DNA of 24,031 nt. It comes from a virus. Below the pieces are notes generated by a model that worked only from the letters and a program-made list of their open reading frames with translations, searched no databases and had not been told where the DNA came from. The DNA lies in IMG/VR virus record IMGVR_UViG_3300035698_007726, positions 1-24,031 of that record; one strand, written 5' to 3'. The position numbers and the translations under genes are program-made. Positions 1-6,844 of this stretch are shown piece by piece; within the stretch, counting starts at the first letter, position 1, and each line of letters begins with the position of its first letter.

Positions 1-542
1 AGGTTCGCGCCTCCCAGATTCGCGCCTACCAGGTTCGTGCCTGTCAGGTTCGCGCCTGCCAGGTTCGCGTCTCTCAGGTCCGTGTCTCTCGGGTTCGCGC
101 CTGTCAGGTTCGCGCCTGCCAGGTTCGCGCCTCTCAGCATATACCGCCCGGATACCTTCACAAACAACCGGGGGGAATATGTGGAAAGCGGGTCAACGCG
201 CACGAGCAATCGGACGCTTTCCCATGCTGTTTTGTTGCCGCCGTTGTCGCTTTTTCCACGCCCCTCGCATAAAAACAAGGCGCTTCCGGCATGGTTTACC
301 GCTGCTGTAAAATCGTTCCATAGGTGATACCCGCGCGTGCAATGTTTCGGGTCTTTTATTTGAGGCATCCACCCCCCCGTGGCCGTGTCGCCGGGCAATC
401 CATAGCGAATCCGACTAGACCCGCCGCATGGCACGTTGTAGCCGTTGTGGTCTAGGGCCTTCCATCCGGCGCGGCCTTCAGCGATTGCTTTCAGCGCGAG
501 TGCTTGGATTTTTTTGGTTGTCGGTTGCGGTTGGATGTTCAT
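1..542 (-). CDS. Pentapeptide-repeat protein, C-terminus cut by window edge
   Basis: The reading frame is open from an ATG at 542 to the window edge, so the C-terminus is missing. About 135 residues form an N-terminal domain with conserved-looking pieces such as [16 protein letters not shown] and CTRGYHLW, followed by LFLCEG; this layout resembles domains found before pentapeptide repeats in phage proteins. From about residue 136 the sequence is a run of A(N/D)LxG five-residue repeats (for example [13 protein letters not shown]), which fold as a right-handed quadrilateral beta helix. Some family members mimic DNA and bind gyrase, but that role is not shown here. An AAGGGG site lies about 7 bases before the ATG. 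The upstream gene ends at 564. The role is unknown; an early host-interaction protein is the best guess from its position. Confidence 0.8.
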   Translation of the reverse strand, partial: MNIQPQPTTKKIQALALKAIAEGRAGWKALDHNGYNVPCGGSSRIRYGLPGDTATGGWMPQIKDPKHCTRGYHLWNDFTAAVNHAGSALFLCEGRGKSDNGGNKTAWESVRLLVRVDPLSTYSPRLFVKVSGRYMLRGANLAGANLTGANPRDTDLRDANLAGANLTGTNLVGANLGGAN

Positions 543-563
543 CTGGCTAGCCCCTTCATGTTG

Positions 564-752
564 TTACCGCGTTGCATGGTCTCTCCCTTTCTTTACCAAC
601 CGCCACCCCGGCGCATCGGCTCCTTTTGGTACCCGCTCAATAAGCCCCATGGCTTCAAGCTCCACGGCCTCTTTTTCGTGCTGAATTAACGGAAACGCAG
701 CACCGTTGACGCGACCCATTGCGGTTAGGATTGCGCGGTGGGTTTTATTCAT
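564..752 (-). CDS. Small winged-helix-like protein
   Basis: This is a 62-residue protein. Its pattern of an N-terminal helix (THRAILTAMG), a middle helix, then LEAMGLIERVPK and GWRLVKKG looks like a winged helix in which the last part forms the wing, as in small MarR-like or phage DNA-binding proteins. That reading is inference from the sequence pattern only. The start lies 7 bases after the stop of the preceding gene, with only a weak ribosome binding site, so translation may depend on coupling. It could also be a protein of unknown fold. Confidence 0.6.
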   Translation of the reverse strand: MNKTHRAILTAMGRVNGAAFPLIQHEKEAVELEAMGLIERVPKGADAPGWRLVKKGRDHATR

Positions 753-759
753 CGTCGTT

Positions 760-1032
760 CTAGTATGAGTACATTATTGGTAGCTCCGGTGGCACCGGGC
801 GGGAATCTACCCACGCCCAGGCAAGCCGATCCATGAACCGAACGGCCCCACGGCGGGCGTTACGGGCTGATGCGTATCCACCCCTTGATACTAGGCCTAC
901 CCAAAAGCCGTCGCCGTTGATTACAAAATACCAGTCATGCTGGCGCTGCTTTGCGTAAGCGTGAAAATCACCAAACTTGAGCCTATAGACCCCTTCCCGC
1001 CTGTGTACCCATCCATCCTTCAGCGTTTTCAT
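760..1032 (-). CDS. Hypothetical phage protein, 90 aa
   Basis: I do not recognise the family. The protein is rich in aromatic residues (HDWYFVINGDGFWVG) and in arginine (SARNARRGAVRFMDRLAWAW), giving a basic middle and a hydrophobic C-terminus ending in PELPIMYSY. There is no signal peptide or clear membrane segment. Its start overlaps the stop of the DUF4406 gene as ATGA, which argues that it is a real coupled gene. The mixed strand and helix pattern suggests a small single-domain protein, possibly nucleic-acid-binding because of its charge. Confidence 0.6.
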   Translation of the reverse strand: MKTLKDGWVHRREGVYRLKFGDFHAYAKQRQHDWYFVINGDGFWVGLVSRGGYASARNARRGAVRFMDRLAWAWVDSRPVPPELPIMYSY

Positions 1033-1409
1033 GATTTAACCATCCTTGATTTTGTGAATGCTTCGGCGGTTGGCAGTGATATCATGTGTTGGTAGTAAGG
1101 GATTCCAAGCTTGCTTGCCAACGCAACTTCCCGAGCCGTGCCGCTGCTTATTTTGCGTGCGTCCGGTCGCGTCAACACCAAAAGGTCGCACCGCCTCAGA
1201 AGTTCCAAACAGATGGCCATATAGACCTCGTCCGGTTCCTTGCCAACGCACTCCAATCCAAACATGGTATGAGGGCAGATGACAGCGTACCCTTTCGACA
1301 CAAGGGCGTCCCGAAGTTCGGCGGCGTCCCGGATGTTACAAGCTATGCCGTGGGGCGTTTTGGCGGTGAATGGGCCGCAGATGTAGGCGAGGGGAATTGT
1401 TTTAGACAT
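1029..1409 (-). CDS. DUF4406 / nucleoside 2-deoxyribosyltransferase-like protein
   Basis: I chose the ATG at 1409 (MSKTIPLAYICGP) because the family's first strand, (V)YI(C/A)GP, comes directly after it and the start overlaps the upstream stop by 8 bases. A longer in-frame extension exists but lies inside the upstream gene. The 126-residue product has YICGPFT near residues 9-15, a DLLVLTRPD strand in the middle and SSGTAREVALASKLGIPYY near the C-terminus. The last motif carries the glutamate that is catalytic in nucleoside deoxyribosyltransferases (SxGxxxE). DUF4406 proteins are common in phages and are thought to act on nucleotides or sense them; the substrate is unknown. A role in phage nucleotide metabolism or modification is inferred. 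Confidence 0.85.
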   Translation of the reverse strand: MSKTIPLAYICGPFTAKTPHGIACNIRDAAELRDALVSKGYAVICPHTMFGLECVGKEPDEVYMAICLELLRRCDLLVLTRPDARKISSGTAREVALASKLGIPYYQHMISLPTAEAFTKSRMVKS

Positions 1410-1716
1410 GTTTTCCCACCCATTCGGCGTGATCGATGGCCTCTGAAACGATGTTGTCAACCAGACCATCGGCATGTTTTTGGGATTGACTGAGGGCTTC
1501 TTTCGCGGCGGATCGGACGGCTTCTCTCAGCGCCACGCCTTCCGCCGCCAGCCATTTGACTCTTTCTTTCAGCGCGGGAACGTCATGGTTTGCGAGGCAA
1601 TCGTTTACGGCATTCAACCGCCAAACCTCGGCAAGCAATCTCAGTGCATCCGCGTTTTCCGCGCACCGCACCTGCATTGCCTCAAGGTCCGCGTGGGTCA
1701 TAGGCTTAGACATCAT
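1402..1716 (-). CDS. Hypothetical helical protein, 104 aa
   Basis: I do not recognise this protein. It is almost entirely predicted helix: two long amphipathic stretches, LEAMQVRCAENADALRLLAE and LKERVKWLAAEGVALREAV, suggest a coiled coil or helical hairpin. It begins with ATGATG; the second ATG (1713) sits at better distance from the GGGGG ribosome binding site, so the true start may be three bases later. Both starts overlap the stop of the Lar-like gene. Many phages carry similar small coiled-coil early proteins of unknown role. Confidence 0.65.
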   Translation of the reverse strand: MMSKPMTHADLEAMQVRCAENADALRLLAEVWRLNAVNDCLANHDVPALKERVKWLAAEGVALREAVRSAAKEALSQSQKHADGLVDNIVSEAIDHAEWVGKHV

Positions 1717-2099
1717 TCCCCCTTCATTTTTTCCAGCGCTTCTTTGACGCCGGGTAGGTCGAATAGCTCGCTTTCAAGCATGACGAAAGCTTCAAGGTAG
1801 GCAGAGCCCGTCCTGTCGCGGCACTCATCCGGGGTAATGTCGTCGCACCGACACTTGAGGCGAAAAGCAGTAAGGGCACGTTGCGCTTTTGATAGCGGCT
1901 TCGCAACGTCTTTCGGGTCGATGGTGGGCGGTCGGGTGTTCCAGGCTTTTGTCGCCGCAAATCCACCAGCGTCTACAAACGGACCGTCCGCCGAACATTT
2001 TTGATTTTTGCAAGAAAGCCAATATGCCTTCGACAAACCAGTCGAGCGTATTTCGGTGTCAACGCCACCACAAAACGGGCACGGCTTGATCGTTTCCAT
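1713..2099 (-). CDS. Lar-type restriction alleviation protein
   Basis: The N-terminus METIKPCPFCGG followed by CKNQKC and FAATKAWNTRP matches the Lar/restriction-alleviation zinc-binding family (KPCPFCGG, then a second cysteine pair, then a conserved AxxAWN). In Rac prophage, Lar lowers type I restriction by modulating the host system. Here the domain covers about residues 1-55 of 128, and the remaining part (SKAQRALTAFRLKCRCDDITPDECR onward in shorter pieces) is an extra region with three more cysteines. I chose the ATG at 2099 because the GGGAGGA site is 7 bases away; the alternative ATG at 2105 directly abuts it but overlaps the upstream stop as ATGA. Function in this phage is inferred from the family. 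Many phage proteins with this domain have never been tested. Confidence 0.8.
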   Translation of the reverse strand: METIKPCPFCGGVDTEIRSTGLSKAYWLSCKNQKCSADGPFVDAGGFAATKAWNTRPPTIDPKDVAKPLSKAQRALTAFRLKCRCDDITPDECRDRTGSAYLEAFVMLESELFDLPGVKEALEKMKGE

Positions 2100-2101
2100 T
2101 T

Positions 2102-2242
2102 TCATTCCTCCCACACCCTGCAATTCCAGCACGGGTGAATCGATTGTACATGTTGCATCCGCTCCGTTACGACCCGACAACCGATCACCACGCCAGCGGT
2201 TATGATGGCTAGGGCGATTGCGTAGGCGATGAGGCGTTTCAT
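2102..2242 (-). CDS. 46-aa lipoprotein or membrane-anchored peptide
   Basis: This short gene fills the gap between the Lar-like gene and the preceding gene. It starts with MKR, has a hydrophobic stretch (LIAYAIALAIITAGVVIGC) and a lipobox-like VIGC at residues 19-22, then a short tail that ends with a CWNC pair. The start overlaps the upstream stop as ATGA, the stop overlaps the next ATG (2105) as ATGA, and a GGGAGG site lies 7 bases before the start. These three features make it a likely real gene despite its size. It may be lipidated or simply span the membrane once. A role in membrane takeover, exclusion or lysis control is possible, but nothing in the sequence decides. Confidence 0.65.
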   Translation of the reverse strand: MKRLIAYAIALAIITAGVVIGCRVVTERMQHVQSIHPCWNCRVWEE

Positions 2243-2487
2243 TTGGTGGCCTCCCTTGACCAGCTACGAATAACGTTTGGTGACCAATAGGCATGACCAC
2301 GCGGTTGATGGTCTGGAAGTGGGTATGCCACGTCGGCATCAAGGCGCAGGACTACCGAGCGCCCAACCCTTTTGGCCCATGCTTGTGCGCTCGCAAGGAA
2401 CGCCCACCCCCTGACAGGTGGTAAGATTGCTCCTGTGGCGCAATACCTTTTGAGCTTTGCGGGCGTTGTCGCGTGGTAGAGGATCAC
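2239..2487 (-). CDS. Small protein with ADP-ribosyltransferase-like N-terminus
   Basis: The 82-residue protein begins MILYHATTPAKLKRY, followed by GAILPPVRGWAFLASAQAWAKR and VVLRLDAD. The opening (L)YHAT motif and spacing resemble the first strand of the ADP-ribosyltransferase and RNA 2'-phosphotransferase fold, where a His after an aromatic residue contacts NAD. The protein is too short to hold a full canonical domain, so this is a weak fold inference. Similar small proteins (YHxT...AxAWAKxTGR) occur in phages and bacteria without known function. The start overlaps the stop of the ASCH-like gene as ATGA. Confidence 0.7.
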   Translation of the reverse strand: MILYHATTPAKLKRYCATGAILPPVRGWAFLASAQAWAKRVGRSVVLRLDADVAYPLPDHQPRGHAYWSPNVIRSWSREATK

Positions 2488-3143
2488 GGGCGGGCCTCCT
2501 TAAAACTAATCGCCCACACCCACGGGTTCGCATCCCAGGACTCTGGGCCGGTTGCTCCATAGATTTCGGTCCACATGTGTTTGAATCCGGTCCTGTAATC
2601 ACTCACGGCGGTCGCACCGTGGGGGCCGCTCTCAACTACATCAAAGTGACCGCTTACGCCTTCTACCATCGCGTCCCCTTCCGAAATGTCCTGAATCCTT
2701 TCAGCCCGGACGGATACGATTTTGAGCCAAATACGAGCGGCCCCGGTCGGCATGCAAATGGGGGAAAGGGTGTTTTGCTCCCAACACCAATTAGACATAG
2801 GGAGTGTGGCGTTGTCGTGCTGATAGCCAACCGCGCCAAAGTCGTTATAAAGCCCCTCTTTCACATACAGCAGATCGCCGGGGCCACCGTAAGGGCACTT
2901 AACCGGCATGTCGTTTGTGGTGGTTTCAATGATGTTCCCATGCGGGCCCGGCCACCGGATCGGAAGTTGCGGCAAGTGGTGGCGTGGGCACATTGACTTT
3001 TTGAAGGATTCAACGCACGCCTTCGGTTGTGGTTTCATCAACCGCCGCGTCTGCCCTTTTGTCCCGTCGCCACCGGACCATGGGAGCATCCTTATGAATT
3101 CGGGCTTGAAGAGGATGGGGGTTTCTTTAACTGTTGACATCAT
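2484..3143 (-). CDS. ASCH-domain-like phage protein
   Basis: The pattern ILFKPEFIRML, then GQTRRLMKPQP, PYGGPGDLLYVKEGLYN, IWLKIVSVRAERIQDISE, GDAMVEGV and WDANPWVWAISFK matches a widespread phage family with an ASCH-like fold, a beta-barrel related to PUA that binds nucleic acid or nucleotides. Automated pipelines sometimes label it a morphogenetic protein, but its position here is in the early region, next to the Lar and DUF4406 genes. The 219-residue length is normal for the family. It begins with ATGATG overlapping the upstream stop, so the start could be 3140. A role in RNA or modified-base binding is inferred from fold only. Confidence 0.8.
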   Translation of the reverse strand: MMSTVKETPILFKPEFIRMLPWSGGDGTKGQTRRLMKPQPKACVESFKKSMCPRHHLPQLPIRWPGPHGNIIETTTNDMPVKCPYGGPGDLLYVKEGLYNDFGAVGYQHDNATLPMSNWCWEQNTLSPICMPTGAARIWLKIVSVRAERIQDISEGDAMVEGVSGHFDVVESGPHGATAVSDYRTGFKHMWTEIYGATGPESWDANPWVWAISFKEARP

Positions 3144-3379
3144 TCGCCCGCCTTCTTGATCGCATCCATGGCTTGATCGTAAATCGACTTGCTTTCGTCG
3201 GCGTCGGCCGGATCGCCAGTTTCAAGCCAATGGTCCACGTTGGCACAAAACCGCTGACAGGCTTTCAAGAGGTCCGGGGCGGCGTCTAAAAGCGGTGGTA
3301 GCTTGACGTGAAATGTGACAGCTTCCTTTAGCGGTGTATCACAAAAAGGGCACTTGGCCGTGTGTGCTTTTTCTGACAT
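3140..3379 (-). CDS. Small CPFC-containing hypothetical protein
   Basis: The 79-residue product has one CPFC pair near its N-terminus (residues 10-13), which could be half of a zinc site, then a helical part with PDLLKACQRFCANVDHW. The LLKAC(Q/K)xx helix is very common in small uncharacterised phage proteins. It starts within TAATG at the stop of the preceding gene, with a GGTGGAGGGG ribosome binding site. That same 15-base ribosome-binding segment, including the TAATG, is present word for word in front of the next upstream gene (3595-3609), suggesting local duplication of the translation signal. No function is assigned. Confidence 0.65.
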   Translation of the reverse strand: MSEKAHTAKCPFCDTPLKEAVTFHVKLPPLLDAAPDLLKACQRFCANVDHWLETGDPADADESKSIYDQAMDAIKKAGE

Positions 3380-3597
3380 TACCCCTCCACCGATACTAAG
3401 CTGATATTAATTTTAACGGCGCGGTGTCCGCTGTGTGTGGTTTTCCTGTTTGCGCGCCACAGCGGTTCGCCAAATGCGATCATCGCCTCGCGGCTTGTGG
3501 CCCTGATTGTGTCAAAAAAGATATATTCCTTGCGGCCAGCCGGTGCTATGGCTGCAATCGCCCAGGCCGTCCGACAATCCCTCCGAAGTTTTAACAT
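3379..3597 (-). CDS. Hypothetical basic protein, 72 aa
   Basis: The layout TAWAIAAIAP, then FFDTIRATSREAMIAFGEPLW, then GHRAVKINISL resembles a frequent phage early protein: two strands, a helix starting with TR/SxEAI, and a final strand. It has no known function. The start ATG at 3597 follows the same GGTGGAGGGGTA signal that precedes the gene at 3379. It lies 24 bases after the DUF669 gene and overlaps the next gene by one base (TAATG). Confidence 0.6.
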   Translation of the reverse strand: MLKLRRDCRTAWAIAAIAPAGRKEYIFFDTIRATSREAMIAFGEPLWRANRKTTHSGHRAVKINISLVSVEG

Positions 3598-3621
3598 TAC
3601 CCCTCCACCCCGAAAGTTGTT

Positions 3622-4083
3622 TTAAAACGGTACGTCGCTGTCTTCCCTGTTGTCTGCAACCATCCGATTGATGTAAACGTTGACATAGGGCTTGCCGTTC
3701 TTGTCCTTCTTTTCTGTGGTCTTCTGTTGAACTTCAACGACCACATCGAGGAGGTCGCTCAGGTGGTCGGGAAGGTCGTGTAAAAGCCCGAGGTTCACAC
3801 CACAGCGGCCCAGGTCCGCTTTCAGGTATCCCATGTTCCCTTCGTTAATAAAGTTCGTTTTGAACATCGTGCGGCCCTCGTAGGTGCCGTTTGTGATTTT
3901 CAATTGCCATTTGAGCAGGATGTAGCCCTTGACGTGATCAAGGGATACCTTGTGGATTTTGGCCTGGTAGGTACCATCCGGCACGGGGTCGAAGTCATTT
4001 CCGGGCGGTTTGGAATCAGCGTATTCGTTATCGAAAGCTGCCAAGTCCTCTGCGGTAACCGGGGGGCCGTCGTATTCTGACAT
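3622..4083 (-). CDS. DUF669 protein, likely ssDNA-binding partner of the recombination module
   Basis: I chose the ATG at 4083 (MSEYDGPP) because it follows the upstream stop by one base and has a GGTGGA site; a longer extension overlaps the upstream gene. The core NDFDPVPDGTYQAKI, then LLKWQLKITNGTYEGRTMF, FINEGNMGYLKADL and PYVNVYINRM is typical of DUF669, a phage family usually found beside Sak4-like ATPases and exonucleases. The product is 153 residues long and ends SDVPF, an acidic-hydrophobic tail like the DDIPF tip of SSB proteins that recruits partner proteins. The tip and neighbours together support a single-strand DNA-binding role; this is inference. Confidence 0.85.
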   Translation of the reverse strand: MSEYDGPPVTAEDLAAFDNEYADSKPPGNDFDPVPDGTYQAKIHKVSLDHVKGYILLKWQLKITNGTYEGRTMFKTNFINEGNMGYLKADLGRCGVNLGLLHDLPDHLSDLLDVVVEVQQKTTEKKDKNGKPYVNVYINRMVADNREDSDVPF

Positions 4084-4084
4084 T

Positions 4085-4798
4085 TTATTCCACCTTTTCG
4101 TTTTGATCGTTACTGAGTGCGGCCTTGATTTGTGCAAAGTCCATGGGCAGGACTTCAGGCAACCTACCGGTACGGTCGCCAGCTTCGTAATTCTTGGCAG
4201 GTCTGGTCCTTATCACGCGGCGTTCAACGGGTTGGCCGTTTTCCGTATCGGCTTCGATGTCACAAAAGGCGATCACGTCAACCATGCCAAGGAGGATTTT
4301 GCGGATGCTTTCCGTCAAGGTTGGCGTGGTCTTGACATACTTACCGGTACGGCTTTCCTTTTCCTGTTCTTTGGAGTGGGAGATCATGATAAGGCCGAAG
4401 GGCATGGAGGCAAGCTTGGTAATCACCCGCTGGAATTCGCCGTTCACAAGGGCATATCCCTTGCCGTATGCGAGATCGGATTCGTGTTCGGCCCCGTTCT
4501 TCCCCAGGACATGTTCGGCACACAGCTTGTGCAACATGTCAACAGTATCGATCACGATGGTTTTGTAATCGTGCTTGCCCCCCGCTATAAGGGCGCAGGC
4601 CGCAAGAAATTCGCTCCATGATGCGATGGGTACCTGGAACACCTCCAGGCTGTTAAGGCCCGCCTCAGTGGCCAGGAATAGGGCATTGTCGGCTTGGCTG
4701 GCGAGGGTTGACTTGCCGATCTTTGGCGGTCCGTAAATCAACCATGTCAGTGCGCCTATTTCCTGCTTGGCTGGCGTTTTTGTCGTCGGTAATTCCAT
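4085..4798 (-). CDS. Sak4-like RecA-fold ATPase (single-strand annealing family)
   Basis: The 237-residue protein carries a Walker A motif GPPKIGKST (residues 23-31) and a Walker B strand IVIDTVD (81-87), followed by a conserved GLIMISHSKE segment (sensor-like). This arrangement matches the AAA_24/Sak4 group of minimal RecA-like phage ATPases, which help anneal or pair single strands during phage recombination. It sits directly between a PD-(D/E)XK nuclease gene and a DUF669 gene, the usual grouping. An AGGAGGGG site overlaps the stop codon of the nuclease gene (4811), indicating coupled translation. The assignment to Sak4 rather than another RecA-fold ATPase rests on length and context. Confidence 0.85.
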   Translation of the reverse strand: MELPTTKTPAKQEIGALTWLIYGPPKIGKSTLASQADNALFLATEAGLNSLEVFQVPIASWSEFLAACALIAGGKHDYKTIVIDTVDMLHKLCAEHVLGKNGAEHESDLAYGKGYALVNGEFQRVITKLASMPFGLIMISHSKEQEKESRTGKYVKTTPTLTESIRKILLGMVDVIAFCDIEADTENGQPVERRVIRTRPAKNYEAGDRTGRLPEVLPMDFAQIKAALSNDQNEKVE

Positions 4799-4810
4799 TT
4801 AGATCCCCTC

Positions 4811-5725
4811 CTAAAATACCGCGTTCGGTGTTGGCTTCAATTCGCTATTTGCGGGCCGGTGTTCATAGAAATTATCCAGGATGTTTTGATCATTATTGGA
4901 CCGGCACAGTGCGAAGTATGGGCAGGGCCGAAAATAATCAAAGCATCGGTCTGTGTTTCGAGTCCATGTGTCGGTACGGTATGCCTCCAGAAGGTGTTGG
5001 GTGGTTTCCCATAAGTCCTGCATTGTGGCCTTGCGGTCGTCATCGGACAAGATGACCATTTCGCGGTGGTAGTTTTCGGGGTTTGAATAGATATCATCCA
5101 TCCTGGTTTCAAACTCCGCGTCGGTTTCATTCTTTTTCGGCTTTATTCGCGCCTTGCGAATGATGTTGTACATGGCCCGGTTGACATGCGCTTTGAATAA
5201 ATGGGAAAGCGCCACAGCGTAAAGGTTTAACTGGGAATCCAGTGGAAGTTTTTCAATGATGTCACCCGTTATTTCGGCGGCGGTCTTGTGGTCAATGATA
5301 AAGATTCCGCCACTATCAAGGCCAACCAGGTCAACCTTTCCAGATAATTCGAAAGACCTGGAAAGCCGACCTGTTATTTTTGGGTTGCGGATCGGAACCG
5401 TAAAGCTGCCCTCGATTGCCAGAATCCTAAAGGGCTCCTTGCGGTATCGGGCCTGATAGCCATCCAGCATCGCCGCCGCCATCGTCTTGTTTTTGAAACC
5501 ATCGCGCCCAGGAAAGGCTTTGTTTATCAGGGCGCTAATTTCGCCGCCCCCATCCTTCCCGTGGTAGATCATTTCAAGCCCCCTGTGGATCACCTGCCCG
5601 AAAAAAAGCTTGTTATCATCCCGCCCCACCGGGACAAGCTGTCGCACGTTTCGCCAGTAGAAGTTACGAGGGCAGTTTTTGAAGGTCTTTGCGGCGGAGT
5701 AGGTGATCGTCCTTTTTGCCATCAT
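4811..5725 (-). CDS. PD-(D/E)XK exonuclease, Cas4/RecB type with probable Fe-S cluster
   Basis: The protein has YSAAKTFKNCPRNF at the N-terminus (Cys18), a helix with QVIHRGLE (His47), GKVDLVGLD (Asp132), IFIIDHKTA (Asp145, Lys147) and DSQLNLYA (Gln165), which together make the complete motif set of a RecB/Cas4-like nuclease. Three cysteines near the C-terminus (Cys261, 268, 274) with Cys18 fit the 4Fe-4S cluster that closes the fold in Cas4 and AddB. Such phage enzymes resect DNA ends so that an annealing protein can act, and the Sak4-like ATPase gene follows 12 bases downstream. It starts with ATGATG at the stop of the upstream gene, so 5722 is an alternative start. Confidence 0.9.
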   Translation of the reverse strand: MMAKRTITYSAAKTFKNCPRNFYWRNVRQLVPVGRDDNKLFFGQVIHRGLEMIYHGKDGGGEISALINKAFPGRDGFKNKTMAAAMLDGYQARYRKEPFRILAIEGSFTVPIRNPKITGRLSRSFELSGKVDLVGLDSGGIFIIDHKTAAEITGDIIEKLPLDSQLNLYAVALSHLFKAHVNRAMYNIIRKARIKPKKNETDAEFETRMDDIYSNPENYHREMVILSDDDRKATMQDLWETTQHLLEAYRTDTWTRNTDRCFDYFRPCPYFALCRSNNDQNILDNFYEHRPANSELKPTPNAVF

Positions 5726-5997
5726 TCCCCCCCGGTCTCATCTGGACAAACGGCTTCGGGCTCACGTTGTTCCTGACAGTAGGCGTCGAATGTCATGAAC
5801 CCGATTGCTTCGGCTACGCTTGCCGGAAGGTAGCCAGGGTCGTCTTCGATGATCAGGTCTGCCACGAGGTCGCGTGCTTCTTGTGTTGCCATGGCTGCGC
5901 TAACGACCAGGCCAACCCAATCATCATACAGCCCCCCATCGTCTTCCTGGCGTGCTTCGGCGTCGGCTCGTAATTGTTCGGAGTTTTCGGCGTTCAT
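5722..5997 (-). CDS. Hypothetical acidic protein, 91 aa
   Basis: I do not recognise this family. It is strongly acidic (EARQEDDGGLYDDW, IIEDDPGYL, ending PDETGGE) and mostly helical. There is no membrane segment. It overlaps both neighbours as ATGA-type junctions, so it belongs to the operon that makes the nuclease. A DNA-mimic or partner-protein role would fit its charge, but there is no direct evidence. Confidence 0.65.
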   Translation of the reverse strand: MNAENSEQLRADAEARQEDDGGLYDDWVGLVVSAAMATQEARDLVADLIIEDDPGYLPASVAEAIGFMTFDAYCQEQREPEAVCPDETGGE

Positions 5998-6245
5998 TTG
6001 GTGGCCTCTTCATGCGGGGCGTCAACGATCTCGATGTCATACTTGGATGCTTCGAGTTCGGATCGCTGGACAAAGACCGGAAATTTGGTGGGATACTCGC
6101 TGTATTTCTTGCCGTGAATGTCGAGCGCCACGGTTCCGGCACGCTTCGTTTTCCACCCGGTCTGGTCCCACTGGCCCTTGGAGGCATTGGTCAAAAAGAC
6201 TTCGCCAGCCTTTTTCTCGGGATGGTTCCGGTCCTGAATTGCCAT
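5994..6245 (-). CDS. Hypothetical protein, 83 aa
   Basis: The protein starts MAIQDRNHPEKKAGEVFLTN and continues with WKTKRAGTVALDIHGKKY, FPVFVQRSELEA and an acidic end. The GEVFLTN strand and alternating pattern suggest a small beta-rich domain. I cannot name a family with known function. A very strong AAAGGAGGGG site lies 4 bases before the ATG at 6245. Its end overlaps the next start as ATGA. Confidence 0.65.
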   Translation of the reverse strand: MAIQDRNHPEKKAGEVFLTNASKGQWDQTGWKTKRAGTVALDIHGKKYSEYPTKFPVFVQRSELEASKYDIEIVDAPHEEATK

Positions 6246-6283
6246 GGTCCCCTCCTTTGGGTTGTCGATAATGGTTCGGCCTA

Positions 6284-6814
6284 TTAATCGTGCGGATCAA
6301 ACCGTCCGCCGCAAACCGACCGGTCCATGTTGCATCCCTCACAGGGGTCTTTGCCCTCCCTTGACAAAATGAATACCAGCGTTTTGTCAAGGGTGCATCC
6401 GGGCGGAACGATGCCGGGTTCCGTAAGGACCTCGCCAAACCTTTCACGAATCCGGTCGGCGTCTTTTTTTGTATCCACCGGCCCATCCTTTTCGCTTGGC
6501 GGCTGGTCGGATTCGGGCTGGCCAACCGCTTCCTTGACAGCCGCAACCGCCGCGCCCTGGCCGTTGTCCCGATCATAAAGCCACGTTTCGATCTCATCAC
6601 CGGAAAAGTCCACCTTCATCACGCGGCCTTCGAGATAGTCAAAGTACTGGGATCGGATGAGGGTGTCGGCGGCCTCTTCTGTGGTCATCGTGTGGCCCGG
6701 CTGGTGCTGTAGGAGGCCCATCCCCTGCGACTGTGCCCTGTTGAACAGCGCGGCCAGCACTACCGGTGCCGGTGCAACGATGTCGCCGATCTTAATGGTT
6801 CCGTCCTCTTTCAT
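6284..6814 (-). CDS. Conserved phage protein with C-terminal cysteine motif, 176 aa
   Basis: The segment SQGMGLLQHQPGHTMTTEEA, then YFDYLEGRVMKVDFSGDEI and LYDRDNGQGAA belongs to a family seen in many phages, often near early or replication genes, without an assigned activity; residues 25-105 hold this domain. The rest is a charged linker (PSEKDGPVDTKKDAD) and a C-terminal part with four cysteines ending in CEGCNMDRSVCGGRF, which looks like a zinc or metal site. This second part may be a fusion. The gene holds an exact 12-base inverted repeat at 6358-6393. AAGGAGGG precedes the ATG at 6814. Confidence 0.7.
   Translation of the reverse strand: MKEDGTIKIGDIVAPAPVVLAALFNRAQSQGMGLLQHQPGHTMTTEEAADTLIRSQYFDYLEGRVMKVDFSGDEIETWLYDRDNGQGAAVAAVKEAVGQPESDQPPSEKDGPVDTKKDADRIRERFGEVLTEPGIVPPGCTLDKTLVFILSREGKDPCEGCNMDRSVCGGRFDPHD
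6358..6393. repeat. Exact 12-base inverted repeat inside a gene
   Basis: CCCTTGACAAAA at 6358-6369 and TTTTGTCAAGGG at 6382-6393 are perfect complements around a 12-base spacer. The element lies in the coding sequence for the C-terminal part of the 176-residue protein. It could form an mRNA hairpin or act as a protein-binding or recombination site. Each arm contains a TTGACA hexamer, but neither strand shows a good -10 box 17 bases away, so I do not call it a promoter. Confidence 0.8.
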
Positions 6815-6844
6815 CTCATTCCCTCCTTAGTGTTTCAAAACGGC

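Noticed and set aside
1-140. Short, regularly spaced GC-rich repeats resembling a CRISPR or minisatellite
   Set aside because: The 15-base period translates on the minus strand into A(N/D)LxG pentapeptide repeats in one open frame, so it is coding.
37-327. Open frames on the plus strand across the pentapeptide gene
   Set aside because: They mirror the repeats of the minus-strand gene and lack a ribosome binding site.
6358-6393. TTGACA hexamers as promoters inside the gene at 6284-6814
   Set aside because: At the right distance both strands offer only TTGTCA as -10 box, which is a poor match.
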